Shown here in pieces: positions 1-6,104 of a stretch of 64,000 nucleotides of DNA (position 1 is its first letter; each line of letters starts with the position of its first letter). A model generated the notes under the pieces. It had not been told where the DNA came from and made no database searches. It was given only the letters and a program-made list of their open reading frames with translations. Made by a program: the position numbers and the translations under genes. The stretch is from a virus: IMG/VR virus record IMGVR_UViG_3300042987_001940, positions 1 to 64,000 of that record; one strand, given 5' to 3'.

Positions 1-196
1 AAATAGAAGCCATTTCCATAGGACTCCAGTGCTTGTTCTTCAACAAATATCTAATTAATTTTTCATTTGTTTCTGTGTTATTCTGATTACTGGGATTTGA
101 TACTCTTGCACAAAATGCAATGATATCTTGTAAACTTTTACCATCACAACGACAACCTTCGGGCTGCTGACTGTAACTAATCAATTCAACCTTCAT
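1..196 (-). CDS. thyX: Flavin-dependent thymidylate synthase ThyX (N-terminal part, cut by window edge)
   Basis: Only the first 65 codons are inside the window. The visible part reads like the ThyX N-terminus: VELISYS near the start, CARVSNP around residue 33, and KHWSPMEMA where family members have the HxSxxEH/F-type substrate region. ThyX makes dTMP from dUMP using FAD and methylenetetrahydrofolate, so it would feed phage DNA synthesis together with the dCMP deaminase and dNMP kinase elsewhere in the window. The ATG overlaps the stop of the preceding gene by one base (TAATG), indicating the same operon. The catalytic RHR motif lies beyond the edge and cannot be checked. Confidence 0.9.
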   Translation of the reverse strand, partial: MKVELISYSQQPEGCRCDGKSLQDIIAFCARVSNPSNQNNTETNEKLIRYLLKNKHWSPMEMASI

Positions 197-693
197 TATA
201 GAATTCCTTCTTCAGTTTGGTCTGGTGATACAGGTTCAGCTTCAGATTTACGATACTTGTATTCTGACTTGGGATAATATGGGAATGTTACTCTTGTGTG
301 ACTTTCTTTATTCGTATAATATAATTTATACTGGTCATCTTTTGTTCCAGCCCATTCCCAAAATATAATACCATCAACATCATATGCTTCACCAGCATCA
401 TTTTTAAAAACATTACTGCATCTTAAATTTTGCCACATATCATTTCCAACATTCATCCACTCACCATCTCCGCCTGTCAATGGTGCTATGGGTTGAAATT
501 TAGCCAATTTCTCAAACAAATCTATTGCATAATGTGCAGATGAACCTGAATGTCCTTCGCCATAAAAAGTATTTAACAATTTTATGACATGACGACAAAT
601 CATTTCTTGCATATTATCTTTAAAGTTATTATTTCCATCTGTCCAACCAGCAGCGTGAAATTCTTTCCATGCATGTGCTTCATAATTATTCAT
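196..693 (-). CDS. Conserved phage hypothetical protein
   Basis: This is a soluble protein of about 165 residues that resembles a family common in T4-like and other tailed phages, usually without an assigned function. It starts MNNYEAHAWKEFHAAGW, has a GHSGSSAHYAI stretch and a C-terminal half rich in aromatic residues. The ATG at 693 is preferred because the open frame upstream begins with TTG, and AAAAAGG lies a few bases before the ATG. It sits between primase and thyX in one operon. No catalytic motif was recognised. Confidence 0.75.
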   Translation of the reverse strand: MNNYEAHAWKEFHAAGWTDGNNNFKDNMQEMICRHVIKLLNTFYGEGHSGSSAHYAIDLFEKLAKFQPIAPLTGGDGEWMNVGNDMWQNLRCSNVFKNDAGEAYDVDGIIFWEWAGTKDDQYKLYYTNKESHTRVTFPYYPKSEYKYRKSEAEPVSPDQTEEGIL

Positions 694-695
694 GA

Positions 696-1727
696 TTATA
701 CCTTTTTCCAAAATGTGAATTTAGTCAATGCATTCAATCCACTAAATGTGTTTTCTTCAATTATTTTCTCAATTTCTTTTACTGTCATACCGTTCTGAAC
801 CATTTCATTGATATCTTTATATGGAATATCATCTGGCCAAATAACAACATTGTTTTCATGTTTGATAGCTTTCTTCATCAATCCAACAATTTCTTTATTT
901 CTTTTTTCATTGTCATAGATTAATATTTTATTTTCAGCATAAATTGCTTTTGCAGTTCCTTCAAGATTTGAATCACTTGATGCAATACAATTACTCAGGA
1001 ACATACTATCGATTGGACCTTCAACGATTTTTACGGGGAGTTTTGTGTTGACTGTGTTCATGCCAAAAATCAATTTCTTTTCACTTTCTTTCATGCGAAC
1101 AGTTATATATTTCAATTTAAAATCACTTGTTTCTAATGCTCTACCAGACATAGCAATCAATTCATCATTTTCATCATAAAAAGGAATAACCAAACGAGCA
1201 TCGTTCAATAATTCTTTACCATGATTGGGAATCAGAGTATCAATGAATGTCTTGTATTTATTGACGAACAGTAGATTTTTATACTGTTCTTTGGGTATTT
1301 TTCTGTTTTCAAGATAATTTAAACAGAAATGTCCACTTGGCAGTTTGTCACACCATTCTGCATGTTCAAAGATTTTTTGTTTTTGAAGTTTTCCGAATTT
1401 TGGTGACGGGATATCAAAAGTGGGTGCTTTAAAATTGGACACACCGGATTCACCCGCTTTGTATCGTTCAAGGATGTATTCTTTATGTAATGATGCATCA
1501 ATGTGTTTGATAAGGTTACCAGCATTTGTTCCCATTCCACAATTATGGCAAGTATAAAATAAACCACCTTTTTTACAGAAAACATATCCTCTTGCCTTCG
1601 TGAGTTTCTTTTTAGAATCTCCACAAAAAGGACAGGAGAAATTGAAAAGGTAATTATTCTTCTGTTTAAAGTTTCTTAAACGGGAAGAAATAAGACGGAC
1701 GTATTTGATATCGATATGAAGTGACAT
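696..1727 (-). CDS. 61: DNA primase, T4 gp61 type
   Basis: This is a DnaG-type primase of about 343 residues that would act with the gp41 helicase encoded at 21204-22607. The N-terminal zinc-binding module shows CPFCGDS and CHNCG separated by a TKARGY segment, as in T4-like primases. A TOPRIM-like core follows, with KIVEGPIDSMF as the acidic Glu motif and ILIYDNEKRN resembling the DxD region. The start at 1727 (MSLHIDIKYVR) matches what I remember of related primase N-termini; the upstream extension uses GTG. The start codon lies only seven bases after a TATAAT box and has no Shine-Dalgarno, so a leaderless transcript is possible. Confidence 0.92.
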   Translation of the reverse strand: MSLHIDIKYVRLISSRLRNFKQKNNYLFNFSCPFCGDSKKKLTKARGYVFCKKGGLFYTCHNCGMGTNAGNLIKHIDASLHKEYILERYKAGESGVSNFKAPTFDIPSPKFGKLQKQKIFEHAEWCDKLPSGHFCLNYLENRKIPKEQYKNLLFVNKYKTFIDTLIPNHGKELLNDARLVIPFYDENDELIAMSGRALETSDFKLKYITVRMKESEKKLIFGMNTVNTKLPVKIVEGPIDSMFLSNCIASSDSNLEGTAKAIYAENKILIYDNEKRNKEIVGLMKKAIKHENNVVIWPDDIPYKDINEMVQNGMTVKEIEKIIEENTFSGLNALTKFTFWKKV

Positions 1728-1733
1728 ATAAAC

Positions 1734-1762
1734 ATTATACACCACTTCATATTCTTAATCAA
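1734..1762 (-). promoter_or_regulatory. Sigma70-like promoter before primase
   Basis: On the minus strand the site reads TTGATT, a 17-base spacer, then a perfect TATAAT. The expected transcription start falls at or next to the primase ATG. It would let the primase/thyX segment be expressed early even though it lies downstream of the late lysis genes. Confidence 0.6.
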
Positions 1763-2055
1763 CCTTCTCCGAGCATCTTTACTAATAGACCCCAATGACC
1801 AATTGCCCATGATATAGCAGCAACAGCACCCGTTAAAACCCAAAACCATTTATCTTTTATTTTTTCTAATTCGGTAATCTTTTCAGTTAAAACATCATGT
1901 GCTTGTTCGGCTGATTTTGCCATGTTTTCCAATTGCGTTTTTAATTCATCTTTCGATGCACAAACATGGTCTTTTAAATCATCAAGTTTTTCATTGAGAT
2001 TTTCAACTTTGGTTTCTACAACACCCATTCTTTCTGATAAGTTCTTATTAGTCAT
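1759..2055 (-). CDS. Coiled-coil protein with C-terminal membrane segment, holin-like candidate
   Basis: A 98-residue protein. Residues about 5-65 form a predicted coiled coil (heptad-like VVETKVENLNEKLDDL). A single hydrophobic segment follows (FWVLTGAVAAISWAIGHWG, about 72-92). This layout resembles XhlA-type and other lysis-associated membrane proteins. It closes a lysis cassette that includes the endolysin and spanins, which supports a lysis role, but I cannot show that it is the holin. Its ATG overlaps the stop of the upstream small gene. Confidence 0.6.
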   Translation of the reverse strand: MTNKNLSERMGVVETKVENLNEKLDDLKDHVCASKDELKTQLENMAKSAEQAHDVLTEKITELEKIKDKWFWVLTGAVAAISWAIGHWGLLVKMLGEG

Positions 2056-2228
2056 TATTTTTTCTTTTCAGGAACTTTTGTGCCTTCAAGTTTTTCATGA
2101 ACTTTCATTACTTTGCATGTTTCTTTTTTGGTTTTTTCATCTTTTACACAAACTTTTTTTGTCTCAGCTTGGACACTAAAAGATGTTGCAAGAAAAGCAA
2201 ACAAAACAGCAGTTAGAATCTTTTTCAT
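2055..2228 (-). CDS. Small secreted protein with signal peptide
   Basis: A 57-residue ORF. It begins MKKILTAVLFAFLATSF and has a typical Sec signal ending at SVQA, with predicted cleavage before ETKK. The mature part is about 35 residues, very lysine-rich, with two cysteines (VCVK and ETCK) that could form a disulfide in the periplasm. It overlaps the next gene (TAATG) and follows directly on the 164-residue membrane protein. Function is unknown; its position suggests a role at the envelope during lysis or superinfection exclusion. Confidence 0.6.
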   Translation of the reverse strand: MKKILTAVLFAFLATSFSVQAETKKVCVKDEKTKKETCKVMKVHEKLEGTKVPEKKK

Positions 2229-2720
2229 TTAAATCTCCGGTTGAGGTGGTTGAACAGGCATTGGTTTACCTGTTGATGATGTTAGAATTTGTGGTGTAAA
2301 ACTTGCAACAGGTGTTGATGTTGAAAGTGACACTATTGGTGCTGCTGTCCAACTGCTTGATGGACCCGATGTTTGTGGTGTTACTGGTGCTGGTGATACA
2401 GGTGTTGGACGATTTGCTGCTTGTAATGCTATCTTTTGTGCTTCTTTATCATTACCCGCTAACATAATACCCGACAATGTTCCCGTTAAAAATGTTGCGA
2501 TAGGAACAATCAATTCAAAGAATTTCTGGTCAATTGGTGAAATAGCATTAAGTGGTTGTGTTACGAAAATTAAAGAATATAATACGACGAATACAATACC
2601 AGTTAATGTTAGAGATAGACATATACCAATAAAAAATCTCAACCTTGCCATCAGTTGGTCATCGGTATAGATATATCCTTGTTCTTTTTCTTCTTGTTTG
2701 GCAAAATTAAGTATGCTCAT
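2229..2720 (-). CDS. Two-pass membrane protein with Pro/Ser/Thr-rich tail
   Basis: About 163 residues. Two hydrophobic segments are visible (FFIGICLSLTLTGIVFVVLY, then LIVPIATFLTGTLSGIMLAG), followed by a tail of about 60 residues rich in Pro, Ser and Thr. The start at 2720 (MSILNFAK) is chosen because upstream codons lead only to TTG, and a GGAG lies about 15 bases away. The ATG overlaps the stop of the previous gene as ATGA. With two membrane helices next to the endolysin it is another holin candidate; proteins with this layout recur in marine T4-like phages. Confidence 0.65.
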   Translation of the reverse strand: MSILNFAKQEEKEQGYIYTDDQLMARLRFFIGICLSLTLTGIVFVVLYSLIFVTQPLNAISPIDQKFFELIVPIATFLTGTLSGIMLAGNDKEAQKIALQAANRPTPVSPAPVTPQTSGPSSSWTAAPIVSLSTSTPVASFTPQILTSSTGKPMPVQPPQPEI

Positions 2721-2986
2721 TTGCAATTCACTCCTGTTGGTGGAATTCCTTTTGTTATATTATTATTTTCAGGTGGTGGTGGACCTTGTCTTGGGTCACG
2801 TTGTCCTTTGAAAATCTGTTCAGGACATGTTCTTGTCACATCACAATATGGAAGTTGACACATTTGTTTATTCCAATTTTCCGGGTCTTGACATGGATAA
2901 CGGAATCTGTCTCCGCTGCATGTTGCCAGTCCCACGGGTATAAGCAATAGTATAAAAAGACCTTTTGCTAATTTATGGTCAGTCAT
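2717..2986 (-). CDS. Small cysteine-rich lipoprotein-like protein
   Basis: An 89-residue protein with a hydrophobic N-terminus (LFILLLIPVGLATC) ending in a plausible lipobox Cys. The mature part holds further cysteines in RYPCQDP, MCQLPYC and RTCP contexts, plus a proline cluster (GPPPPEN). It begins immediately after the endolysin stop. I expect export and membrane anchoring. Similar short secreted proteins accompany lysis genes in related phages, but no function is known to me. Confidence 0.6.
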   Translation of the reverse strand: MTDHKLAKGLFILLLIPVGLATCSGDRFRYPCQDPENWNKQMCQLPYCDVTRTCPEQIFKGQRDPRQGPPPPENNNITKGIPPTGVNCK

Positions 2987-3607
2987 TTAAGCACCTAATA
3001 TATGAAGCGCATGTTCATAATGTTTTTTACGGTCCTCAATACCCAATGTGCCACCATTGATAACTTTTGTCATACCAACGATATCATCATTGTCTGCGTA
3101 TTTGTTTAGATTATTTGTTTCCCAAAACCAACATGCTGATTGTGCAGCACCCTCAAATGTCTGTAGATATTCGGACGCTTCTTCGACAGATATATTCAAT
3201 GAACCTGCAAAGAAAGAATAGTTTGTTCGACCAGTTAATTGAATCAAACCACGTCCACAAAATCTGTAACCGTCACCTGATGCTTCATCACCATTACCCA
3301 TACGATTGGCATATGCGCGATTTGCGATTGCTTCTTGTTTATTAGGGCGTGATGCATAATCTCTTGCTACATCAGGTGGAAAATATTTTGGCCAGATTCT
3401 TGTTAGTGTTTCTGCTTTATAATTGAGATTTTCTTTGAGAAACAAAAATCCACCAGATTCATGAGCGCATTGTGCTATAAAACCAGCAATTCGTTTTGCT
3501 GTATTAATTTCATAATCAGGTAATAATATTGAAAGAGCGTGATGCCAATTTTCAACATATGGATTTTTAGGTAGAAGCAGTTTTAATTGTTGTAAAGTCA
3601 ATTCCAT
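2987..3607 (-). CDS. Endolysin, glycoside hydrolase family 19 (chitinase-like)
   Basis: A 206-residue enzyme expected to cut peptidoglycan glycan strands during lysis. The GH19 signature is clear: CAHESGGF (residues 47-54) carries the catalytic Glu50, followed by KEN with Glu59 as the second acid. GRGLIQLTGRTNY matches the conserved substrate-cleft loop, and TKVINGG matches the C-terminal motif. No signal peptide or cell-wall-binding domain is visible, so export would need a holin. The neighbouring membrane proteins and spanins support this. Confidence 0.93.
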   Translation of the reverse strand: MELTLQQLKLLLPKNPYVENWHHALSILLPDYEINTAKRIAGFIAQCAHESGGFLFLKENLNYKAETLTRIWPKYFPPDVARDYASRPNKQEAIANRAYANRMGNGDEASGDGYRFCGRGLIQLTGRTNYSFFAGSLNISVEEASEYLQTFEGAAQSACWFWETNNLNKYADNDDIVGMTKVINGGTLGIEDRKKHYEHALHILGA

Positions 3608-3618
3608 GTTATTATCCT

Positions 3619-3825
3619 TTAAGCTAGAGCAGATGCTAGATTGATTGCATTGACGATAATATCACGATACATAATGTTTTCTTCTAATTGTGCAGTTTCA
3701 CTTTGTATTGCCTGCATCAAACCAATATTTGCAACAAGTTCTTTGTATTCATCATTTGATATATTACCAGCTTGTAAATCTGCTTGAAGTTGTTGTGCTT
3801 GAAGTGCTAATTGTTCTATAGTCAT
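3619..3825 (-). CDS. Small hypothetical protein in lysis cassette
   Basis: A 68-residue protein, mostly helical and rich in Gln, Ala and Leu (TIEQLALQAQQLQADL), with a mildly hydrophobic C-terminus. Its ATG overlaps the stop of the upstream lipoprotein gene as ATGA. No known family recognised. Confidence 0.55.
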   Translation of the reverse strand: MTIEQLALQAQQLQADLQAGNISNDEYKELVANIGLMQAIQSETAQLEENIMYRDIIVNAINLASALA

Positions 3826-4244
3826 GGACGTGGTCTCTTTCCTATTGCTTTTTGAATCATTTCAGATGATTCTTCGATTGATGTTAGTTTCAATTCACAA
3901 TATGTTTTGCTCACATTACCTTCTGCTTGATATCTCTTATGCAATTCTTCAGCCATCGTATATAGTTGTGAAACAGGTTTTAATGTCTGGTCATTTTTAG
4001 GAAGATATTGACTGAAATTTTTTAGTTCACTGACTGAATAAAAAATAGATTCTGAATTATTTTTCATTACACTTTTATCGGTGCAATCTTTTTTTGATAA
4101 CTGTGCTGTTGTTCTTATTTTATTGACAATACCATATTCATTATTATCATATGGTGCAATCATGAATCTATCAATAAATGGTTGAATAACTGAACAACCA
4201 GAAATGCTTATTAATGCAAATGCTGTGATTATAAATTTAAGCAT
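3822..4244 (-). CDS. Predicted lipoprotein
   Basis: About 140 residues. The N-terminus MLKFIITAFALISISGC is a clear lipoprotein signal with a lipobox (SISGC). The remainder is a soluble domain with one further Cys pair. The ATG at 4244 is chosen over the upstream GTG because it sits at the usual short overlap with the preceding stop. It lies among lysis genes and may be an outer-membrane-associated factor or an exclusion protein; function unknown. Confidence 0.65.
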   Translation of the reverse strand: MLKFIITAFALISISGCSVIQPFIDRFMIAPYDNNEYGIVNKIRTTAQLSKKDCTDKSVMKNNSESIFYSVSELKNFSQYLPKNDQTLKPVSQLYTMAEELHKRYQAEGNVSKTYCELKLTSIEESSEMIQKAIGKRPRP

Positions 4245-4497
4245 ATAAATCAATTCCACTATGTAAAGGGTCTATATTTTTTGTTTTACAGTGAGATTTC
4301 CAATCATCATAATGTTTTTGTTTTATTTGTTTTAGATGATTATCATATCTATCTATCAATTCATATCCCTTTTGTGTATTCGCATGTCCACCACGCTTCA
4401 CATGATTTTGAATTGATTTTTCTGTTTTATGTAATTTATTTAAATGATATTCAAAAGAATCTCTTTCTTCAAGAATAAAAATACCGAATGATTTCAT
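4237..4497 (-). CDS. Small hypothetical protein
   Basis: An 86-residue, charged, His/Lys-rich protein (HVKRGGHANTQKGYELI) with no membrane segment and no recognised family. It overlaps Rz by ATGA at its start and the lipoprotein gene at its end, so it is translated as part of the lysis operon. Confidence 0.55.
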   Translation of the reverse strand: MKSFGIFILEERDSFEYHLNKLHKTEKSIQNHVKRGGHANTQKGYELIDRYDNHLKQIKQKHYDDWKSHCKTKNIDPLHSGIDLYA

Positions 4498-5084
4498 TTT
4501 ACACTCTCATAAATTTTCTTTTGTTCTTTATACCATTCTTGCCAACCAGTTAATTGCTCTTTTACTTTGTAGTAGGTTGAGTAGTTGTCAACGACTGTTC
4601 CGATGAGTTCACTGGCTTTAACATTGGAGGTTCCTTCAATAGCGGTTCCGGAACTTGGGGCCAAGACATTTTGACTGGCACTGTTGTGGAGCACGATTGC
4701 AGCATTAGACAAAGTGCAAAGATTATCATACTTTGTAACAATTTTTTCAACGATTTGAACATTGCCTTCCTTTACTCTATCAATATATTTTATCTTTTCA
4801 ACATACTTAGTTTGAATGACTGTATTTACTTTCTCAGATTTTTCTTCGGCTTCTTTTACTTTTTGTTTATATTCTTCGACTTTATCACGCCACTGTTTTT
4901 CAACAAAATAACCACCTTCAAAATATAAACCTGCTGCTAATAATACCATTGCAACAAATTTAGCTAAATCCGAATAGGGTCTAACAAGAAAATATGCACC
5001 AACATAAAGAAGAATTGAGAATATTACAATACCATGAATTACTTTTTGTAATAACTCTGAAGGAATAAAACTCAGTATCCACAT
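4494..5084 (-). CDS. Rz: Inner-membrane spanin (Rz-like)
   Basis: A 196-residue protein. It has N-terminal hydrophobic segments (ILLYVGAYFLV and FVAMVLLAAGLYF), then a long charged coiled coil (DKVEEYKQKVKEAEEKSEKV) projecting into the periplasm, as in i-spanins. The decisive evidence is the lipoprotein gene nested inside it in another frame (4562-4762), the arrangement typical of Rz/Rz1 pairs. Spanins fuse inner and outer membranes at the last step of lysis in Gram-negative hosts. Some Rz proteins have one helix; the two segments here are slightly unusual. Confidence 0.75.
   Translation of the reverse strand: MWILSFIPSELLQKVIHGIVIFSILLYVGAYFLVRPYSDLAKFVAMVLLAAGLYFEGGYFVEKQWRDKVEEYKQKVKEAEEKSEKVNTVIQTKYVEKIKYIDRVKEGNVQIVEKIVTKYDNLCTLSNAAIVLHNSASQNVLAPSSGTAIEGTSNVKASELIGTVVDNYSTYYKVKEQLTGWQEWYKEQKKIYESVK
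4562..4762 (-). CDS. Rz1: Outer-membrane spanin lipoprotein (Rz1-like), nested within Rz
   Basis: A 66-residue ORF entirely inside Rz in an alternative frame. It has an Rz1-type layout: a lipoprotein signal ending LMLQSC, then a short proline-rich mature chain (SWPQVPEPLLKEPP). The start is supported by a strong Shine-Dalgarno, AAGGAAGG two bases before the ATG. The protein would be lipidated, sorted to the outer membrane and pair with Rz. Confidence 0.8.
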   Translation of the reverse strand: MFKSLKKLLQSMIIFALCLMLQSCSTTVPVKMSWPQVPEPLLKEPPMLKPVNSSEQSLTTTQPTTK

Positions 5085-5251
5085 TAATTAGGTGCCTTTC
5101 TGCGAATAAATCCCATAAAAGGTGTTAGCTTTTTCTTTTTATTAATACCAGGTTCACCTTGTTTACCTACACCAATTCCAGCAATATTACCTTGTCCTGC
5201 GTTGTTTGCTGGAACTACTGCAATACCATCTTCTTTTAGCTTTTGCTTCAT
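5084..5251 (-). CDS. Small Gly/Lys-rich hypothetical protein
   Basis: A 55-residue ORF coupled on both sides: its ATG overlaps the preceding stop (ATGA) and its stop overlaps the Rz start (TAATG). Composition is Gly, Asn and Ala rich in the middle (NNAGQGNIAGIGVGKQG) with a basic C-terminus. The precise coupling argues that it is translated. No family recognised. Confidence 0.55.
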   Translation of the reverse strand: MKQKLKEDGIAVVPANNAGQGNIAGIGVGKQGEPGINKKKKLTPFMGFIRRKAPN

Positions 5252-5643
5252 TTTATTTCCCTGAGTATATTTGCTATTTTCATGTCAACAGGAATGTCTG
5301 ACGATATTATGTCATTTCCTTTAATACCTCGGATTCTTTCCGGCATAATGTTTAAAAATATCATATACGTTTTTAATACTGAATAATCTTCATTCGACAT
5401 TCTAAAAAATAACAATCTTGAAACTGCTTCTGGTCCAAACACATTATATAAAACCATAAGATGATTTAAAACCAATCTCTCTTTAGTTTCACCATATTTA
5501 CGATATCTACGAAATAATCTTTTTATATAATTAAATCGCTTCATATCTTCAATAAATTCGCTCATGATACAATTTGGCTTTTCATATGCTTTTGTTGCAT
5601 ATAACAAGAAATTTTCATTATTCAAATCATCAAATGGATTCAT
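5248..5643 (-). CDS. Conserved phage hypothetical protein
   Basis: A 131-residue helical protein resembling a family I recall as widespread in T4-like and other large phages. Characteristic pieces are KPNCIMSEF, DMKRFNYIKRLFRRY and ERLVLNHLMVLYNVFG. No catalytic motif or membrane segment is visible. It follows a small virion protein gene and a stem-loop, and precedes the lysis genes. It may be virion- or morphogenesis-associated; function unknown. Confidence 0.75.
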   Translation of the reverse strand: MNPFDDLNNENFLLYATKAYEKPNCIMSEFIEDMKRFNYIKRLFRRYRKYGETKERLVLNHLMVLYNVFGPEAVSRLLFFRMSNEDYSVLKTYMIFLNIMPERIRGIKGNDIISSDIPVDMKIANILREIK

Positions 5644-5664
5644 TTATTCAATCAAATCATAATA

Positions 5665-5694
5665 ATTCATAGGATGCCGAAACACCCTATGAAT
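5665..5694 (-). other. Intercistronic stem-loop with UUCG tetraloop
   Basis: A 9-bp stem (ATTCATAGG/CCTATGAAT) extends through wobble pairs to a UUCG loop when read on the minus strand. No U-run follows on that strand, so it looks like an mRNA-stabilising or processing hairpin rather than an intrinsic terminator. UUCG hairpins between genes are known from T4 transcripts. Confidence 0.6.
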
Positions 5695-5705
5695 ATTTTT
5701 CAAAA

Positions 5706-6065
5706 TTAATTTGCAGTATCTTGATAGATTACGTCATCGTTCGCTGAAGCAGAACCGTCACCTGTCATTGAACCCATAGCAACAAGAACTTCAGTTTGAA
5801 CACGACCAGCACGACCACCTGTGCCACCAGTTCTGATTACCCAACCCGCATGTGCAGGACGACTTGCTACGCTACTTGCAGCGGTGTTTGCCATTTCATT
5901 TGTATCAACACCAAATACACCAACGTTTGCACCTGTAATAAATGCGCTTGTTGTTGTATTACCATACAAAAGATTTGAATTAGCTTGTGTATTTGTAAGA
6001 TTTACCAAAGATGGTGCGAATTTTGGCACACTTGTGTTAGCGTCAGTATTTGACCATAGAGACAT
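5706..6065 (-). CDS. Small virion-type structural protein
   Basis: A 119-residue protein, Ala/Thr/Asn/Gly rich and almost free of large charged stretches. It begins MSLWSNTDANTSVPKFAP and contains GWVIRTGGTGGRAGRVQTEVLVAMGSM. Proteins of this type recur in marine myoviruses, where I recall them as structural. A late-promoter-like CATAAATA lies about 30 bases upstream and a good Shine-Dalgarno (TAGGAG) precedes the ATG, consistent with high late expression. The exact virion location is unknown. Confidence 0.65.
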   Translation of the reverse strand: MSLWSNTDANTSVPKFAPSLVNLTNTQANSNLLYGNTTTSAFITGANVGVFGVDTNEMANTAASSVASRPAHAGWVIRTGGTGGRAGRVQTEVLVAMGSMTGDGSASANDDVIYQDTAN

Positions 6066-6093
6066 TGTGTTTCTCCTAATTATTGTTATTGAT

Positions 6094-6101
6094 TATTTAT
6101 G
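6094..6101 (-). promoter_or_regulatory. Candidate late promoter (CATAAATA)
   Basis: One mismatch to the T4 late consensus TATAAATA, placed about 30 bases upstream of the start codon at 6065. Confidence 0.5.
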
Positions 6102-6104
6102 TTA

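Noticed and set aside
1319-1624. 101-codon ORF inside the primase gene
   Set aside because: Same-strand shadow in another frame without ribosome site; the primase frame carries the zinc-finger cysteines.
5665-5700. Intrinsic terminator for the plus strand
   Set aside because: ATTTTT follows the stem on the plus strand, but no plus-strand genes exist and the UUCG loop forms in minus-strand RNA; treated as an RNA stem-loop.
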